Below, piece by piece: positions 38,948 through 48,479 of a DNA stretch of 64,000 nucleotides (positions are counted from its first letter, which is position 1; each line of letters opens with the position of its first letter). A program made the translations under genes and the position numbers. The stretch comes from Pseudomonas sp. W4I3 (GTDB taxonomy: Bacteria; Pseudomonadota; Gammaproteobacteria; Pseudomonadales; Pseudomonadaceae), in contig NZ_JAUSXS010000001.1 in NCBI RefSeq assembly GCF_030816195.1, positions 698,501-762,500 on the forward strand, in the 5' to 3' direction. The notes under the pieces were generated by a model. It had not been told where the DNA came from, searched no databases, and saw nothing but the letters and a program-made list of their open reading frames with translations.

Positions 38948-38973
38948 AGAAAGAAGCCTTTTCGCTTCTTTCT
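38948..38973 (+). terminator. Terminator after the Ivy gene
   Basis: Perfect 9-bp stem AGAAAGAAG / CTTCTTTCT with loop CCTTTTCG, 27 bases after the stop. The downstream side has few T residues. Confidence 0.8.
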
Positions 38974-39633
38974 GTTTGCATCGCTCGCCAAGCGCGATGC
39001 ATGACCAGGGGGCTGGGTTGTTCTGATCGATGAGGATCGGCGCGACCTACGGGTACAGGGAGTGCCTGCGCAAGGGCCGGGTCAGGTGAAAAGCTGCGAC
39101 GCAAGTTCACAAGTCCTCAAGCTTGCTGAACTTGCGACGGGCTTATCGCTCTCATGGCCCAGTGTCATGCCGCCCGTAGTCTGAAATTTTCCTTCTGCCT
39201 CTCGCCAACCATTACCTGGTATGTCGGCGCGACCATCCATCGATAAAAATTTTCCAGCGCCATAGGCTATTTCCGACGCCAGGTGGCGGATTTTGCAGGC
39301 ATTTTTACCAAACATTCGAATTCATCGAATATCTCTGTAAAGCCTGAATTGGCAGCTTCACGGCAGGTTCACCCGCTTAAATGGCGCATTCGAACTGACC
39401 GTTCAGACAATTAATTTCAAAAAAAGCCATGCCGATTCGGCATAGGGTAGGCGTTTACGGCATTAGACGTCGCTCCCTCGCATGGGAATAGTTGCGCCTT
39501 TTTTCGCCTACCAGTAAGCCATTTCGGCCAAGCTGCGGTGACCTTTCATGGAGGCAGATGCACACACTTTTTCGCTTTCGAGCGGTCCAGCTGACGCATT
39601 TGCCTTGAGTTCACTTGAAGTAAGGGTAATGAC
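38974..39633 (+). other. 660-bp region upstream of gltP
   Basis: No convincing gene. Two inverted repeats stand out: ATTCGA-ATTCA-TCGAAT at 39314-39330, and ATGCCG-ATT-CGGCAT at 39429-39443. A weak sigma-54-like TGGCAGCTTCACGGCA lies near 39351 but lacks the usual TT before GC. These may belong to the gltP promoter. AGTAAGGGTAATGAC precedes ATG 39634. Confidence 0.5.
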
Positions 39634-40965
39634 ATGAAGAAGGCAAAGCTAAGCCTCGCCTGGCAGATCCTCATCGGTTTGGTGCTAGGGATCGCAATTG
39701 GTGCAGTGCTCAACCATTTCAGTGCTGAAAAGGCCTGGTGGATCAGCAACGTGCTCCAGCCGGCAGGCGATATCTTTATCCGCCTGATCAAGATGATTGT
39801 CATCCCAATCGTGATTTCCTCACTGATCGTTGGCATTGCCGGTGTTGGTGACGCGAAAAAGCTGGGTCGCATCGGCGTCAAAACCATCCTCTACTTTGAA
39901 ATCGTCACCACCATCGCCATTGTGGTCGGCCTGTTGCTGGCCAACCTGTTCCATCCGGGCGCTGGCATCGACATGAGTACCCTGGGTACCGTCGACATCT
40001 CCAAGTACCAGGCGACCGCCGCCGAAGTGCAGCATGAGCATGCGTTCATCGAGACCATCCTCAACCTGATCCCGTCGAATATCTTCGCTGCCGTCGCCCG
40101 AGGCGAGATGTTGCCGATCATTTTCTTCTCGGTGCTGTTCGGCCTGGGCTTGTCGAGCCTCAAGCCGGAGCTGCGCGAGCCATTGGTGACCATGTTCCAG
40201 GGCGTGTCCGAGAGCATGTTCAAAGTCACCCACATGATCATGAAGTACGCCCCAATCGGGGTATTTGCCCTGATCGCGGTGACCGTCGCCAACTTTGGCT
40301 TTGCCTCGCTGCTGCCGTTGGCCAAGCTGGTGATCCTGGTTTACGTCGCGATTCTGTTCTTCGCGTTTGCGGTACTGGGCATGATCGCCCGCCTGTTTGG
40401 CTTCTCGATCCTCAGGCTGATCCGCATCTTCAAGGACGAGCTGGTGCTCGCCTACTCCACCGCCAGCTCCGAAACCGTGCTGCCGCGGGTGATCGAGAAG
40501 ATGGAAGCCTACGGCGCGCCCAAGGCGATCTGCAGCTTCGTGGTGCCGACCGGCTACTCGTTCAATCTCGACGGTTCGACCCTGTACCAGAGCATCGCGG
40601 CAATCTTTATCGCCCAGCTGTACGGCATCGACCTGTCGATCGGCCAGCAGCTGATGTTGGTCCTGACCCTGATGGTCACCTCCAAAGGCATCGCCGGTGT
40701 GCCGGGCGTGTCCTTCGTGGTGCTGCTGGCTACCCTGGGCAGCGTGGGCATTCCACTGGAAGGCTTGGCGTTCATCGCGGGTGTCGACCGAGTGATGGAC
40801 ATGGCGCGCACCGCATTGAACGTGATCGGCAACGCGTTGGCTGTACTGGTCATCTCCCGCTGGGAAGGCATGTACGACGACGCCAAGGGCGAACGCTACT
40901 GGAATTCGCTTCCGCACTGGCGCAGCAAAGAGGCGCTGCCGGCCGGCGAGATCACTCGCGGCTGA
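39634..40965 (+). CDS. gltP: Glutamate/aspartate:proton symporter
   Basis: Dicarboxylate/amino acid:cation symporter in the inner membrane. 443 residues with about eight hydrophobic segments and the two re-entrant loop signatures: the serine-rich STASSETVLPRV and the NLDGSTLYQS motif, which bind substrate. Corresponds to PA5479. It is monocistronic; a perfect hairpin terminator follows. Confidence 0.94.
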   Translation: MKKAKLSLAWQILIGLVLGIAIGAVLNHFSAEKAWWISNVLQPAGDIFIRLIKMIVIPIVISSLIVGIAGVGDAKKLGRIGVKTILYFEIVTTIAIVVGLLLANLFHPGAGIDMSTLGTVDISKYQATAAEVQHEHAFIETILNLIPSNIFAAVARGEMLPIIFFSVLFGLGLSSLKPELREPLVTMFQGVSESMFKVTHMIMKYAPIGVFALIAVTVANFGFASLLPLAKLVILVYVAILFFAFAVLGMIARLFGFSILRLIRIFKDELVLAYSTASSETVLPRVIEKMEAYGAPKAICSFVVPTGYSFNLDGSTLYQSIAAIFIAQLYGIDLSIGQQLMLVLTLMVTSKGIAGVPGVSFVVLLATLGSVGIPLEGLAFIAGVDRVMDMARTALNVIGNALAVLVISRWEGMYDDAKGERYWNSLPHWRSKEALPAGEITRG

Positions 40966-40983
40966 TCGCACGATTGGGCTGAC

Positions 40984-41011
40984 ACAAACCCCGGGTAATT
41001 CCGGGGTTTGT
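40984..41011 (+). terminator. Terminator after gltP
   Basis: Perfect 11-bp stem ACAAACCCCGG / CCGGGGTTTGT with loop GTAATT; few T residues follow (CGTTTC). Confidence 0.85.
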
Positions 41012-41063
41012 CGTTTCTGCCAGCCCCGCTATCATTCGCCCCATCTTTCGGGGGATTTAACTG

Positions 41064-42293
41064 ATGCTCAATGGCCTGTGGCTTGGCTTCTTTGTCGTGG
41101 CAATGGTGTCAGCACTGGCGCAATGGCTGGTGGGCGGAAACGCCGGGATTTTTGCGGCGATGGTGGAAAGCATTTTCGCCATGGCGAAATTGTCGGTGGA
41201 AGTCATGGTGCTGTTGTTCGGCACCTTGACCCTGTGGCTGGGCTTTCTGCGTATCGCCGAAAAAGCCGGAATCGTCGATTGGCTGGCCAAGGCTCTGGGC
41301 CCGCTGTTTCGCCGCTTGATGCCAGAAGTGCCCGCCGGCCACCCGGCCATCGGCCTGATCACCCTCAACTTCGCCGCCAACGGCCTGGGTCTGGACAACG
41401 CCGCCACGCCCATCGGCCTGAAAGCCATGAAGGCGCTGCAGGAACTCAACCCGATTCCCAACACGGCCAGCAACGCACAGATCCTGTTTCTGGTGCTCAA
41501 TGCGTCGTCGCTGACGCTGCTGCCCGTGACCATCTTCATGTACCGCGCGCAGCAAGGCGCTGCGGACCCGACGCTGGTGTTCCTGCCGATTCTGCTGGCC
41601 ACCAGCGCCTCGACCCTGGTGGGCCTGCTGTCGGTGGCGGTCATGCAGCGCCTGCGCTTGTGGGACCCGGTGGTGCTGGCCTACCTGATTCCCGGTGCGT
41701 TGGTGCTGGGTGGCTTCATGGCACTGCTGGCGACCCTGTCTGCCACGGCGCTGGCCGGGCTGTCTTCGATCCTGGGCAACCTCACGCTGTTTGGCTTGAT
41801 CATGCTGTTCCTGGTGATCGGCGCGTTGCGCAAGGTCAAGGTGTATGAGGCCTTTGTCGAAGGCGCCAAGGAAGGCTTTGACGTTGCCAAGAACCTGTTG
41901 CCCTATTTGGTGGCGATGCTCTGTGCGGTGGGCGTGTTGCGTGCCTCCGGCGCGCTGGATTTCGGCCTGGAAGGCATCCGCCATGTAGTGGCCTGGACCG
42001 GCATGGACACGCGTTTCGTCGACGCGCTGCCGACAGCGATGGTCAAGCCGTTTTCCGGCAGTGCAGCGCGGGCGATGCTGATCGAGACCATGCAGACCCA
42101 GGGTGTGGACAGTTTCCCGGCGTTGGTGGCGGCGACCATCCAAGGCAGTACCGAGACCACTTTCTATGTATTGGCGGTGTACTTTGGTTCGGTGGGCATC
42201 CAGCGCGCAAGGCACGCCGTTGGCTGTGCGTTGCTGGCGGAATTTGCCGGTGTGGTGGCGGCCATTGCGGTGTGCTACTGGTTCTTTGGTTAA
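41064..42293 (+). CDS. Nucleoside-recognition (Gate) domain membrane protein, SpmA-SpmB-like fusion
   Basis: 409 residues, about ten hydrophobic segments. Two nucleoside-recognition (Gate) domains: one near NFAANGLGLDNAATPIGLKAM (SpmA-like), another near TAMVKPFSGSAARAMLIE and AATIQGSTETTFYVLAVYFG (SpmB-like). In sporulating bacteria these are two separate proteins; here they are one. Transport function is likely, substrate unknown. GGGGGATTT precedes ATG 41064. Confidence 0.83.
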   Translation: MLNGLWLGFFVVAMVSALAQWLVGGNAGIFAAMVESIFAMAKLSVEVMVLLFGTLTLWLGFLRIAEKAGIVDWLAKALGPLFRRLMPEVPAGHPAIGLITLNFAANGLGLDNAATPIGLKAMKALQELNPIPNTASNAQILFLVLNASSLTLLPVTIFMYRAQQGAADPTLVFLPILLATSASTLVGLLSVAVMQRLRLWDPVVLAYLIPGALVLGGFMALLATLSATALAGLSSILGNLTLFGLIMLFLVIGALRKVKVYEAFVEGAKEGFDVAKNLLPYLVAMLCAVGVLRASGALDFGLEGIRHVVAWTGMDTRFVDALPTAMVKPFSGSAARAMLIETMQTQGVDSFPALVAATIQGSTETTFYVLAVYFGSVGIQRARHAVGCALLAEFAGVVAAIAVCYWFFG

Positions 42294-42299
42294 CCTCAG

Positions 42300-42378
42300 A
42301 CCGCTATCGGGAGCAAGCCCCCTCCCACACTTTGACTGTATTCACAGATCTAAATGTGGGAGGGGGCTTGCCCACGAT
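42300..42378. repeat. REP doublet (79 bp)
   Basis: CCGCTATCGGGAGCAAGCCCCCTCCC at the left (positions 42301-42326) and TGTGGGAGGGGGCTTGCCC at the right, opposite arrangement to the element at 8661. It separates convergent genes. Confidence 0.8.
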
Positions 42379-42385
42379 GAGGCCA

Positions 42386-42997
42386 TCAGTGTTTAGAAGC
42401 ACCATTGCCTTGCGCGACCACCCACTCCACCACCTGCCTGTTCAACGCATCCCCCGCCTGCCCAAACCCCGCCACCACGCCTGGCACCTTGGTATCGCTC
42501 ACCGGCTGGCGCACTTCAAACCGGCGGCTGGCGATGATGCGCTGATCGCTGCCGCGCACTAGCCGAGCGTCCAGGCGAACCACCACCTCCACTGCCGTGC
42601 CACGGTACTCGCTCTGAAATGCCTGCAACTGCCCGCCCAGTTCATAGTCCGCCTGCAGGTTGGTCTCATCGGTACTCAGCAGCGTCACCCGGCCGTCACG
42701 CTGGAAACCGTCCAGCAGGCGATTACGCAGTAGCACGGGCGCCGGATCGCTCCAGCGCGAGTTCGCATAGCTGCTGATCAAGTCGCCATTGGGCACCACC
42801 GCGATGCGTGGGCTGTCGAGAAACTCGCTGGTCTGTGGCTTGGTCACGCGCAACGACCAGCTCACCGGCGCGCCTTGACTGACGGGCTGGGCGGACGCCA
42901 GGCGGTACACGTCGGATGGGTCCGGCTTGGGCAGGATCGAGCAGGCGCTGATCAGCGCCAAGGCCGCGGGGGCGATCAGTTGGTAAGCACGCTTCAT
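42386..42997 (-). CDS. PqiC/ABC-type transport auxiliary lipoprotein
   Basis: 203 residues, lipobox ISAC with lipidated Cys19. The family segment WSLRVTKPQTSEFLDSPRIAVVPNGDLISSYANSRWSDPAPVLLRNRLLDGFQ is clear. PqiC-type lipoproteins bind the MCE protein and complete a lipid-transport path between the membranes. Last gene of the MCE operon, overlapping the MCE gene by 4 bases. Confidence 0.87.
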   Translation of the reverse strand: MKRAYQLIAPAALALISACSILPKPDPSDVYRLASAQPVSQGAPVSWSLRVTKPQTSEFLDSPRIAVVPNGDLISSYANSRWSDPAPVLLRNRLLDGFQRDGRVTLLSTDETNLQADYELGGQLQAFQSEYRGTAVEVVVRLDARLVRGSDQRIIASRRFEVRQPVSDTKVPGVVAGFGQAGDALNRQVVEWVVAQGNGASKH

Positions 42998-43932
42998 GGC
43001 GTGAACTCCTTGTTCTTGTCACTGCCCAGCAGGTAACCGCTGGGGTTGGCTTCCAGGCGACGCGAGATGGCGCGCAGCGAACCGAGGGTTTCACGCAGTT
43101 CGCGCACGGCCGGCGCCAGCTCATTGAGGCCCTGCATGCCACTGTTCACTGAGTCTTGGTTGTTGGTCAGCAAGGTGTTGATGGTGGCGGTGCTTTGCTC
43201 AAGAGACTTCATCGCCTGCTCCGCACTGCCGAACGCTTGCTTGCCTTGATCATTGAGCAAGCCGTTGGCGTTGCGCATCAGCACGGTGGTCTGTTCCAAC
43301 GCGCCGCCAGCCTGTTTGCTCACCTGCATCAATTGCTGCATCACCACTTTGATCTCGCCGCGCTGTTCTGCGATCGCGCCGGTGGTTTGCTGCAGGTTGT
43401 CCAAGGTGGTGCTCAAGCGTTCGACGTTTTCTCGGGAGAACAGCTGGTTGGCGTTGTGCAGCAGCAGGTTGATGCTGGTCATCAGGTCGTTGCTGTTATT
43501 GAGCAGGCGCGCGATAGGCGATGGCGACGCGATGATTTCCGGCAGGTTGCCGTCCTTGCCCTTGAGTTCCGGGCTCTGCGGGGTGCCGCCGCTGAGCTGG
43601 ATGATCGAGGTGCCGGTGATGCCGGTCAGTGCCAGCTTGGCCTGGGTGTCTTCCTTGATCGGCGTCTGCCCGGCCAGACGGATGCGCGCCAGCACGCGGC
43701 GTGGGTCCTTGGGGTCCAGGCGTAGGCTGGTGACGTCGCCCACCTTGATCCCGCTGTACTGCACCGAACTGCCCTGGGACAGGCCGCTGACCGCTTCGTT
43801 GAACACCACCTCGTAATCGCGAAAGGCGCTGTCGACACTGGATTTGGCCAGCCACAGGCCGAACAGCATCGCGCCGACCACCACAATTACGCTGAACAAT
43901 CCGATCATCACATGATGGGCTCGGGTTTCCAT
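42994..43932 (-). CDS. MCE (MlaD/PqiB-like) domain protein
   Basis: 312 residues. One N-terminal membrane helix (about 8-28), one MCE domain (about 40-120: YEVVFNEAVSGLSQGSSVQYSGIKVGDVTSL), then a long coiled-coil tail. It forms the periplasmic part of an MCE lipid transporter. ATG 43932 (METRAHHVMIGLF) is the natural start, one base after the ATPase stop. Confidence 0.88.
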   Translation of the reverse strand: METRAHHVMIGLFSVIVVVGAMLFGLWLAKSSVDSAFRDYEVVFNEAVSGLSQGSSVQYSGIKVGDVTSLRLDPKDPRRVLARIRLAGQTPIKEDTQAKLALTGITGTSIIQLSGGTPQSPELKGKDGNLPEIIASPSPIARLLNNSNDLMTSINLLLHNANQLFSRENVERLSTTLDNLQQTTGAIAEQRGEIKVVMQQLMQVSKQAGGALEQTTVLMRNANGLLNDQGKQAFGSAEQAMKSLEQSTATINTLLTNNQDSVNSGMQGLNELAPAVRELRETLGSLRAISRRLEANPSGYLLGSDKNKEFTP

Positions 43933-43933
43933 G

Positions 43934-44737
43934 TCATACCTCGTTAAGCGATTGAGCGGCATCCAATGCCGCGCGGCCTCGGGGGCCGTGGAAATATTCG
44001 TGAATCCAGGCGTCGTCGGTTTCCGAGACGACATCGATGGCATCGGCCACCAGCACTTTCTTTTGCGCCAGCACCGCCACGCGGTCGGTGATGGTATACA
44101 GCGTGTCGAGGTCGTGGGTGACCAGGAACACGCTCAAGCCAAGCGCATCGCGCAGGGTCAGGATCAGTTGGTCGAATTGCGCGGCGCCAATCGGGTCGAG
44201 GCCGGCGGTGGGCTCGTCGAGAAACAGGATGTCCGGGTCCAGGGCCAGCGCGCGCGCCAGGGCGGCGCGCTTGATCATGCCGCCGGACAGCGACGCCGGG
44301 TACTTGTCGGCCGCCGACAACGGCAGTCCGGCGAGGGCCAGTTTGACCGCCGCCAAATGCTCGGCATCGGCGCGGCTGAGCCCGGCGTGCTCGATCAACG
44401 GCAAGGCGACGTTCTCAGTGACAGTCAGGGAAGAAAACAGCGCGCCCTTCTGGAACAGCACGCCGAAGCGGCGTTCCACCAGCGAACGTTCATGCTCGGG
44501 CAGGCTCGGCAGGTTCTTGCCGAACACCCGCACTTGCCCTTCGCTGGGGCGCCGCAAGCCGACGATGCTGCGCAGCAACACCGACTTGCCGCTGCCGGAG
44601 CCACCGACCACCGCGAGGATCTCACCCTTGTACAAATCCAGGTCGAGGTTTTCGTGCACGCTCTGGCTGCCAAAGCGGTTGCACAGGCCACGCACCTCGA
44701 TCACCGCCTCAGTGGGCGCTCGATGTAGACGACTCAC
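43934..44737 (-). CDS. MCE-system ABC transporter ATP-binding protein
   Basis: 267 residues from GTG 44737. Walker A GGSGSGKSV, signature LSGGMIKRAALARAL, Walker B ILFLDEPTAGLDP, H-loop VTHDLDTL. MlaF-like. The start codon overlaps the permease stop (GTGA). Energy supply for the MCE lipid transporter encoded around it. Confidence 0.9.
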   Translation of the reverse strand: MSRLHRAPTEAVIEVRGLCNRFGSQSVHENLDLDLYKGEILAVVGGSGSGKSVLLRSIVGLRRPSEGQVRVFGKNLPSLPEHERSLVERRFGVLFQKGALFSSLTVTENVALPLIEHAGLSRADAEHLAAVKLALAGLPLSAADKYPASLSGGMIKRAALARALALDPDILFLDEPTAGLDPIGAAQFDQLILTLRDALGLSVFLVTHDLDTLYTITDRVAVLAQKKVLVADAIDVVSETDDAWIHEYFHGPRGRAALDAAQSLNEV

Positions 44738-45882
44738 CAGCCCATCTCCATGAAAAACATCGCGGCGACCGCGTCCAGCACGATCACCACGAAGATCGAT
44801 TGCACCACGCTTGAGGTGGTATGCGCGCCGACTGATTCGGCACTGCCGCTGACCTTGAACCCTTCCAGGCAGCCAATCGCGGCGATCAGGAACGCGAAGA
44901 TCGGCGCTTTCACCATGCCCACCAGGAAGTGCTGCACGCCGATGTCCGATTGCAGCAGCGACAGGAACATCGCCGGCGAAATATCCAGCGCCACCGCACA
45001 CACCACGCCGCCGCCAATAATCCCCGAGAGCATCGCCAGGAACGTCAGCATCGGCAAGGCCACCAGCAGCGCCAGGACCCGCGGCAGCACCAGCAGCTCC
45101 ATCGGGTCCAGGCCCAGGGTACGGATCGCGTCGATTTCCTCGTTGGCCTTCATCGAGCCGATTTGTGCGGTAAAGGCACTGGCCGTGCGACCGGCGATCA
45201 GGATGGCGGTGAGCAACACGCCAAATTCCCGCAGAAATGAGAACGCCACCAGGTCCACGGTGAATATCGTCGCGCCGAAGCTCTTGAGCACGGTGGCGCC
45301 GAGGAAGGCCACCACGGCGCCCACCAGAAAGGTCAGCAGCGCAACGATAGGCGCGGCATCGAGGCCGGTCTGTTCGATATGCGCGACCATCGGTGTGAGG
45401 CGCCAGCGTTTGGGCCGAAAGACGCCGCGCACGAAGGTTTCGAGGATCAGGCCGATGAAGCCCAGCAGTTTCATTCCGTCTTGCCAGACCGTGTCCACCG
45501 CGCGGCCGATGCGCGCCAACAGTTGAATGCCCGCGCCTTCTTCCGGTTCTTTAAGCGGTACGCAGAAATCGTTGAGCGAACGGTAGACCGTCTTGAGCAG
45601 TGCCCGGTCGGCGGCGGACAGGCTGCAATCGGTCTGCTCGGCGGACTGTTCGATACGTTCGGGCCCCAGCAGCTCCACCAGCAGCGAAGCGCCGGCCGTA
45701 TCCAAAGCGCCGAGGCCGTTGAGGTCGATACGCGCACCAGCGTCGTACTGGCCGTCGAGGGTATGCGACAACTTCTTCAGGCGGGCGTAGTGGGCAAGCG
45801 TCCAGTCACCGGTAATCCGGAGCAACGGCGGTGTGCTGGACGTATCGAGTTGGGCCGCGCCGGCTGTCGTGCGAGAGGTCAT
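44734..45882 (-). CDS. MlaE-family permease with N-terminal STAS domain
   Basis: 382 residues from ATG 45882 (GGAG just upstream; the frame continues to 45909). An N-terminal STAS domain (about 15-110, LDGQYDAGARIDLNGLGALDTAGASLLVELL) is fused to the permease domain (about 140-382, LVAFSFLREFGVLLTAILIAGRTASAFTAQIGSMKANEEIDAIRTLGLDP). In the E. coli Mla system the STAS protein MlaB is separate; here it is fused to the permease. First gene of the operon. Confidence 0.88.
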   Translation of the reverse strand: MTSRTTAGAAQLDTSSTPPLLRITGDWTLAHYARLKKLSHTLDGQYDAGARIDLNGLGALDTAGASLLVELLGPERIEQSAEQTDCSLSAADRALLKTVYRSLNDFCVPLKEPEEGAGIQLLARIGRAVDTVWQDGMKLLGFIGLILETFVRGVFRPKRWRLTPMVAHIEQTGLDAAPIVALLTFLVGAVVAFLGATVLKSFGATIFTVDLVAFSFLREFGVLLTAILIAGRTASAFTAQIGSMKANEEIDAIRTLGLDPMELLVLPRVLALLVALPMLTFLAMLSGIIGGGVVCAVALDISPAMFLSLLQSDIGVQHFLVGMVKAPIFAFLIAAIGCLEGFKVSGSAESVGAHTTSSVVQSIFVVIVLDAVAAMFFMEMGW

Positions 45883-45936
45883 AAGCTCCGAGCTTGTTTG
45901 GCTGTCCACAATTGCTACGTAATAGCACGATCGGGC

Positions 45937-46968
45937 TTACTTGGGGTTGTCCGTTTGTGCTGAGTCGGTGACGTTGAAGCGCAGCACGCCAATGACTTGC
46001 CCGTCTTCGGTCAGCACCCGCACCTGCCAGCGGCCTACCGAATCCGGCGGGAAGTTCTGCTTGTGGGTCCAGGCGCGGTAGCCTTCCTTGCGGCCGCCAT
46101 GGATATCCAGGGCAATGCGGTCGACTTCCTTGCCGTTGAATTTCCACACGTGATAGATCCGTTCATCCAGGCCGCGAGGGGCGTTGATGGCGGTGTAGGC
46201 GTACAGCCCGCCGCTGCGCAGTTGGGCGGCGCTGACCTGCTTGAGGTCGTCGCCCGGTGTGCGGTCTTGGAGTTGAGTGCTTATGGCCACTTCGGTCATC
46301 CACAGGGTGGCAGGTGGTACCCAGCTGCGCAGCAGCCAGCCGGCGCAGCCAATCGCGGCCGTGACCCCCAGCAACATCGCCCAGCCTTTGACGCTGCGCA
46401 GCGGCAGGCTGACCGCCAGGCTTGGGATCGACAGGGCCATGGCGACGCCCAGGGCCAGCTTGTAACTTTCGGCGGTGGTCAGGTGCAGGATGATCGGCAG
46501 TGCGGTCAGCAATGCGGCGAATAACGTCAGCGTGTGCAGAGCGAGGAACAGTGACCGCTTGGGCGCCAGCCACTTGTAGTACAGCGGGTCGATGATCGAA
46601 ACCAGCGCCGCCGCACCGAGCAGGCCGGTGAACACCGATTGGCCGCTGTTCCAGGCCGTGGTGACGAAAAAGAACGGCAGCACGAAGAACAGGCTTTCCT
46701 GGTGGATCATCTGCGTGGCATAGCGCAGTAGCGGTTCCGGTATTTCGCGATTGAAAAGCCTGGTGAACAGCTGGGTAAAGCTGTTTTCCAGCATCAGCCA
46801 CAGCCAGCTCACCAGCATGATCACGGCGATCCAGCTGGCCATGCCTTGCTGGCGGTCCACCAGAATGAAACTGCCCACACCGGATATGAAGCCGCCGAGC
46901 GCGATCACCCCTGGGTAGCGCTTGATCAGTTCTATAACGCGCTGGATAAGGGGCGGCAAATTCGGCAT
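45937..46968 (-). CDS. Membrane protein with DUF5924 and DUF2914-like regions
   Basis: 343 residues. About six to eight hydrophobic segments in the first 210 residues, then a soluble C-terminal domain (about 225-335) with WKFNGKEVDRIALDIHGGRKEGYRAWTHKQNFPPDSVGRWQVRVLTEDGQVIG, which fits DUF2914. Its role is unknown. It lies 54 bases upstream of the MCE operon on the same strand and may be co-transcribed. Confidence 0.7.
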   Translation of the reverse strand: MPNLPPLIQRVIELIKRYPGVIALGGFISGVGSFILVDRQQGMASWIAVIMLVSWLWLMLENSFTQLFTRLFNREIPEPLLRYATQMIHQESLFFVLPFFFVTTAWNSGQSVFTGLLGAAALVSIIDPLYYKWLAPKRSLFLALHTLTLFAALLTALPIILHLTTAESYKLALGVAMALSIPSLAVSLPLRSVKGWAMLLGVTAAIGCAGWLLRSWVPPATLWMTEVAISTQLQDRTPGDDLKQVSAAQLRSGGLYAYTAINAPRGLDERIYHVWKFNGKEVDRIALDIHGGRKEGYRAWTHKQNFPPDSVGRWQVRVLTEDGQVIGVLRFNVTDSAQTDNPK

Positions 46969-47038
46969 GGGCGGTTCACAATAGGTGTGGGAAAAATCCT
47001 AGACAGGATAGCGTCTCAGGTCGCTGTTCGGTGCCTCA

Positions 47039-48421
47039 TTACGCGTTGCGTTTGCGATAAAACCGCACGGCCATCCATATCAGAGTGATCAGCCCCAGCA
47101 CACCCGCGCCCAATCCGCTCAGCGCGTTATAACTCAACAGCGGTTTTTCGATGCGCCAGTAGCCCGGCTGCGCCAGCACCTGACGCATGGCCTGGTTGGT
47201 CTGCGCCAGGCTCACGGCCTTGATGCGTTTGGCCGGATCGCTGAAGCGGCCATCGGCATATTCGCCGGCAGCGCTCCAGTAATAGTCGGCCAACGCGCTG
47301 TTGCCCTGTACCGCCCAGGCCTGGCGTGCGATGGCGGCTTGCTGCAGCCGAGCGAATACCGCCGGGTCGAGGCCATCCTTGAGCAACTGTGCCTTGAGGT
47401 CTTTGAGTACCTGTTCGGCTTGCTCGAGGTTGTCCCGCTCAAGGTCAGCGTTCAGGCTCAGGAACCCGACGCCGCCAAGCACTTCGCGCTCGCTCCAGGG
47501 GCCGTAGGACAAGCCGTGCTTGAGGCGCAGTTGGCGGTACAACGCCCAGTCGAGGTAGTCCTTGAGCAGGTCGTAGGTTTCGTCATGCTGGTCGTCCAAT
47601 ACCGGCTCCGGGAGCAGCCAGTGCAGCTTGGCATTGTTGCCGACCCAGCCGTGGATCAGGTCACGATGGCTGTCAGCGACGTTCTGGATTTGCGGCAATG
47701 GCCGGTGGTCGCTCGGCTCCACCGGGTCGAGTTGGCCATAGGTGCGCTCGAGGTAGGCAGGCAGCAGTTTGTCCAGGTCGCCGACGACGATCAGGGTCAT
47801 GTTATTCGGCGCGTACCAGTTTTTGCGCAGTGCCTCCAACTGATCGCGGGTCAGGTGGCCGACCTCGGCGCGTTCGGCGCACTTGAGGCCCAGCTCGACG
47901 GCCAACTGGTTACTGGCATTGTGGCCCAGATCCTGGCGGTCCAGCAGGCGTTGCAAGTGGGAGTAATGGCCGCCGTCCTCGCGCTCGACCACTTGCTTGG
48001 CCGCATTGATATTGGCGTCGGTCAGTTGGGTGCGGGTGATGATTGCCAGCAGCAGGTCCAATACCTTGCGCTGGTTTTGCGCGGGCGCCTCGATCACGAA
48101 CGTGGTGTCGGCGTTGCTGGTGTAGGCGTTCCACTCGCCGCCCAGGGCTTGCATGCGGTCTTCAAGCTCGCCTTCGCCACCGCCGTCGATCCCGCTGAAC
48201 AGCAGGTGCTCGAACAAATGCGGCAGCTCTTTTTGCTCGCAGCTGAAGTCGTCCAGGCCCACGCCAACCACCAGGCGAATTGCCACGTGCCCGCGCTCGG
48301 TGCCCGGTTTGAGCAGCAGTTGCAGGCCGTTGGGTAAGGTGTAGCCTTCGACCTGCAGGCGGTCAAAGGCAAAGGTGTGTGCCGAGCCCATCAGCAGGCA
48401 GGCGAGTATCAGGCGACGCAT
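47039..48421 (-). CDS. M16 family zinc metallopeptidase
   Basis: 460 residues. Signal peptide about 1-18, M16 N-domain with the inverted zinc motif HLFEH (LPHLFEHLLFSG, so His-x-x-Glu-His) and the downstream Glu in the NINAAKQVVEREDGGHY region. A C-terminal M16 domain follows, then a hydrophobic end (about 430-455) with a basic tail, so it is probably anchored in the inner membrane and faces the periplasm. Substrate unknown. Confidence 0.88.
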   Translation of the reverse strand: MRRLILACLLMGSAHTFAFDRLQVEGYTLPNGLQLLLKPGTERGHVAIRLVVGVGLDDFSCEQKELPHLFEHLLFSGIDGGGEGELEDRMQALGGEWNAYTSNADTTFVIEAPAQNQRKVLDLLLAIITRTQLTDANINAAKQVVEREDGGHYSHLQRLLDRQDLGHNASNQLAVELGLKCAERAEVGHLTRDQLEALRKNWYAPNNMTLIVVGDLDKLLPAYLERTYGQLDPVEPSDHRPLPQIQNVADSHRDLIHGWVGNNAKLHWLLPEPVLDDQHDETYDLLKDYLDWALYRQLRLKHGLSYGPWSEREVLGGVGFLSLNADLERDNLEQAEQVLKDLKAQLLKDGLDPAVFARLQQAAIARQAWAVQGNSALADYYWSAAGEYADGRFSDPAKRIKAVSLAQTNQAMRQVLAQPGYWRIEKPLLSYNALSGLGAGVLGLITLIWMAVRFYRKRNA

Positions 48422-48479
48422 AACAAGCTTCCTGGCGAACGAGGTCCATTGCTAACTGACTTCGCTCGCTGGCTTACGT

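Noticed and set aside
39082..39315. 77-codon minus-strand frame in the gltP upstream gap
   Set aside because: No recognisable motif and no good ribosome site; treated as chance frame in a non-coding region.
39351..39366. Possible sigma-54 promoter TGGCAGCTTCACGGCA before gltP
   Set aside because: GG and GC spacing fit, but the TT before GC is replaced by CG and it is about 270 bases from the gene; too weak to call.
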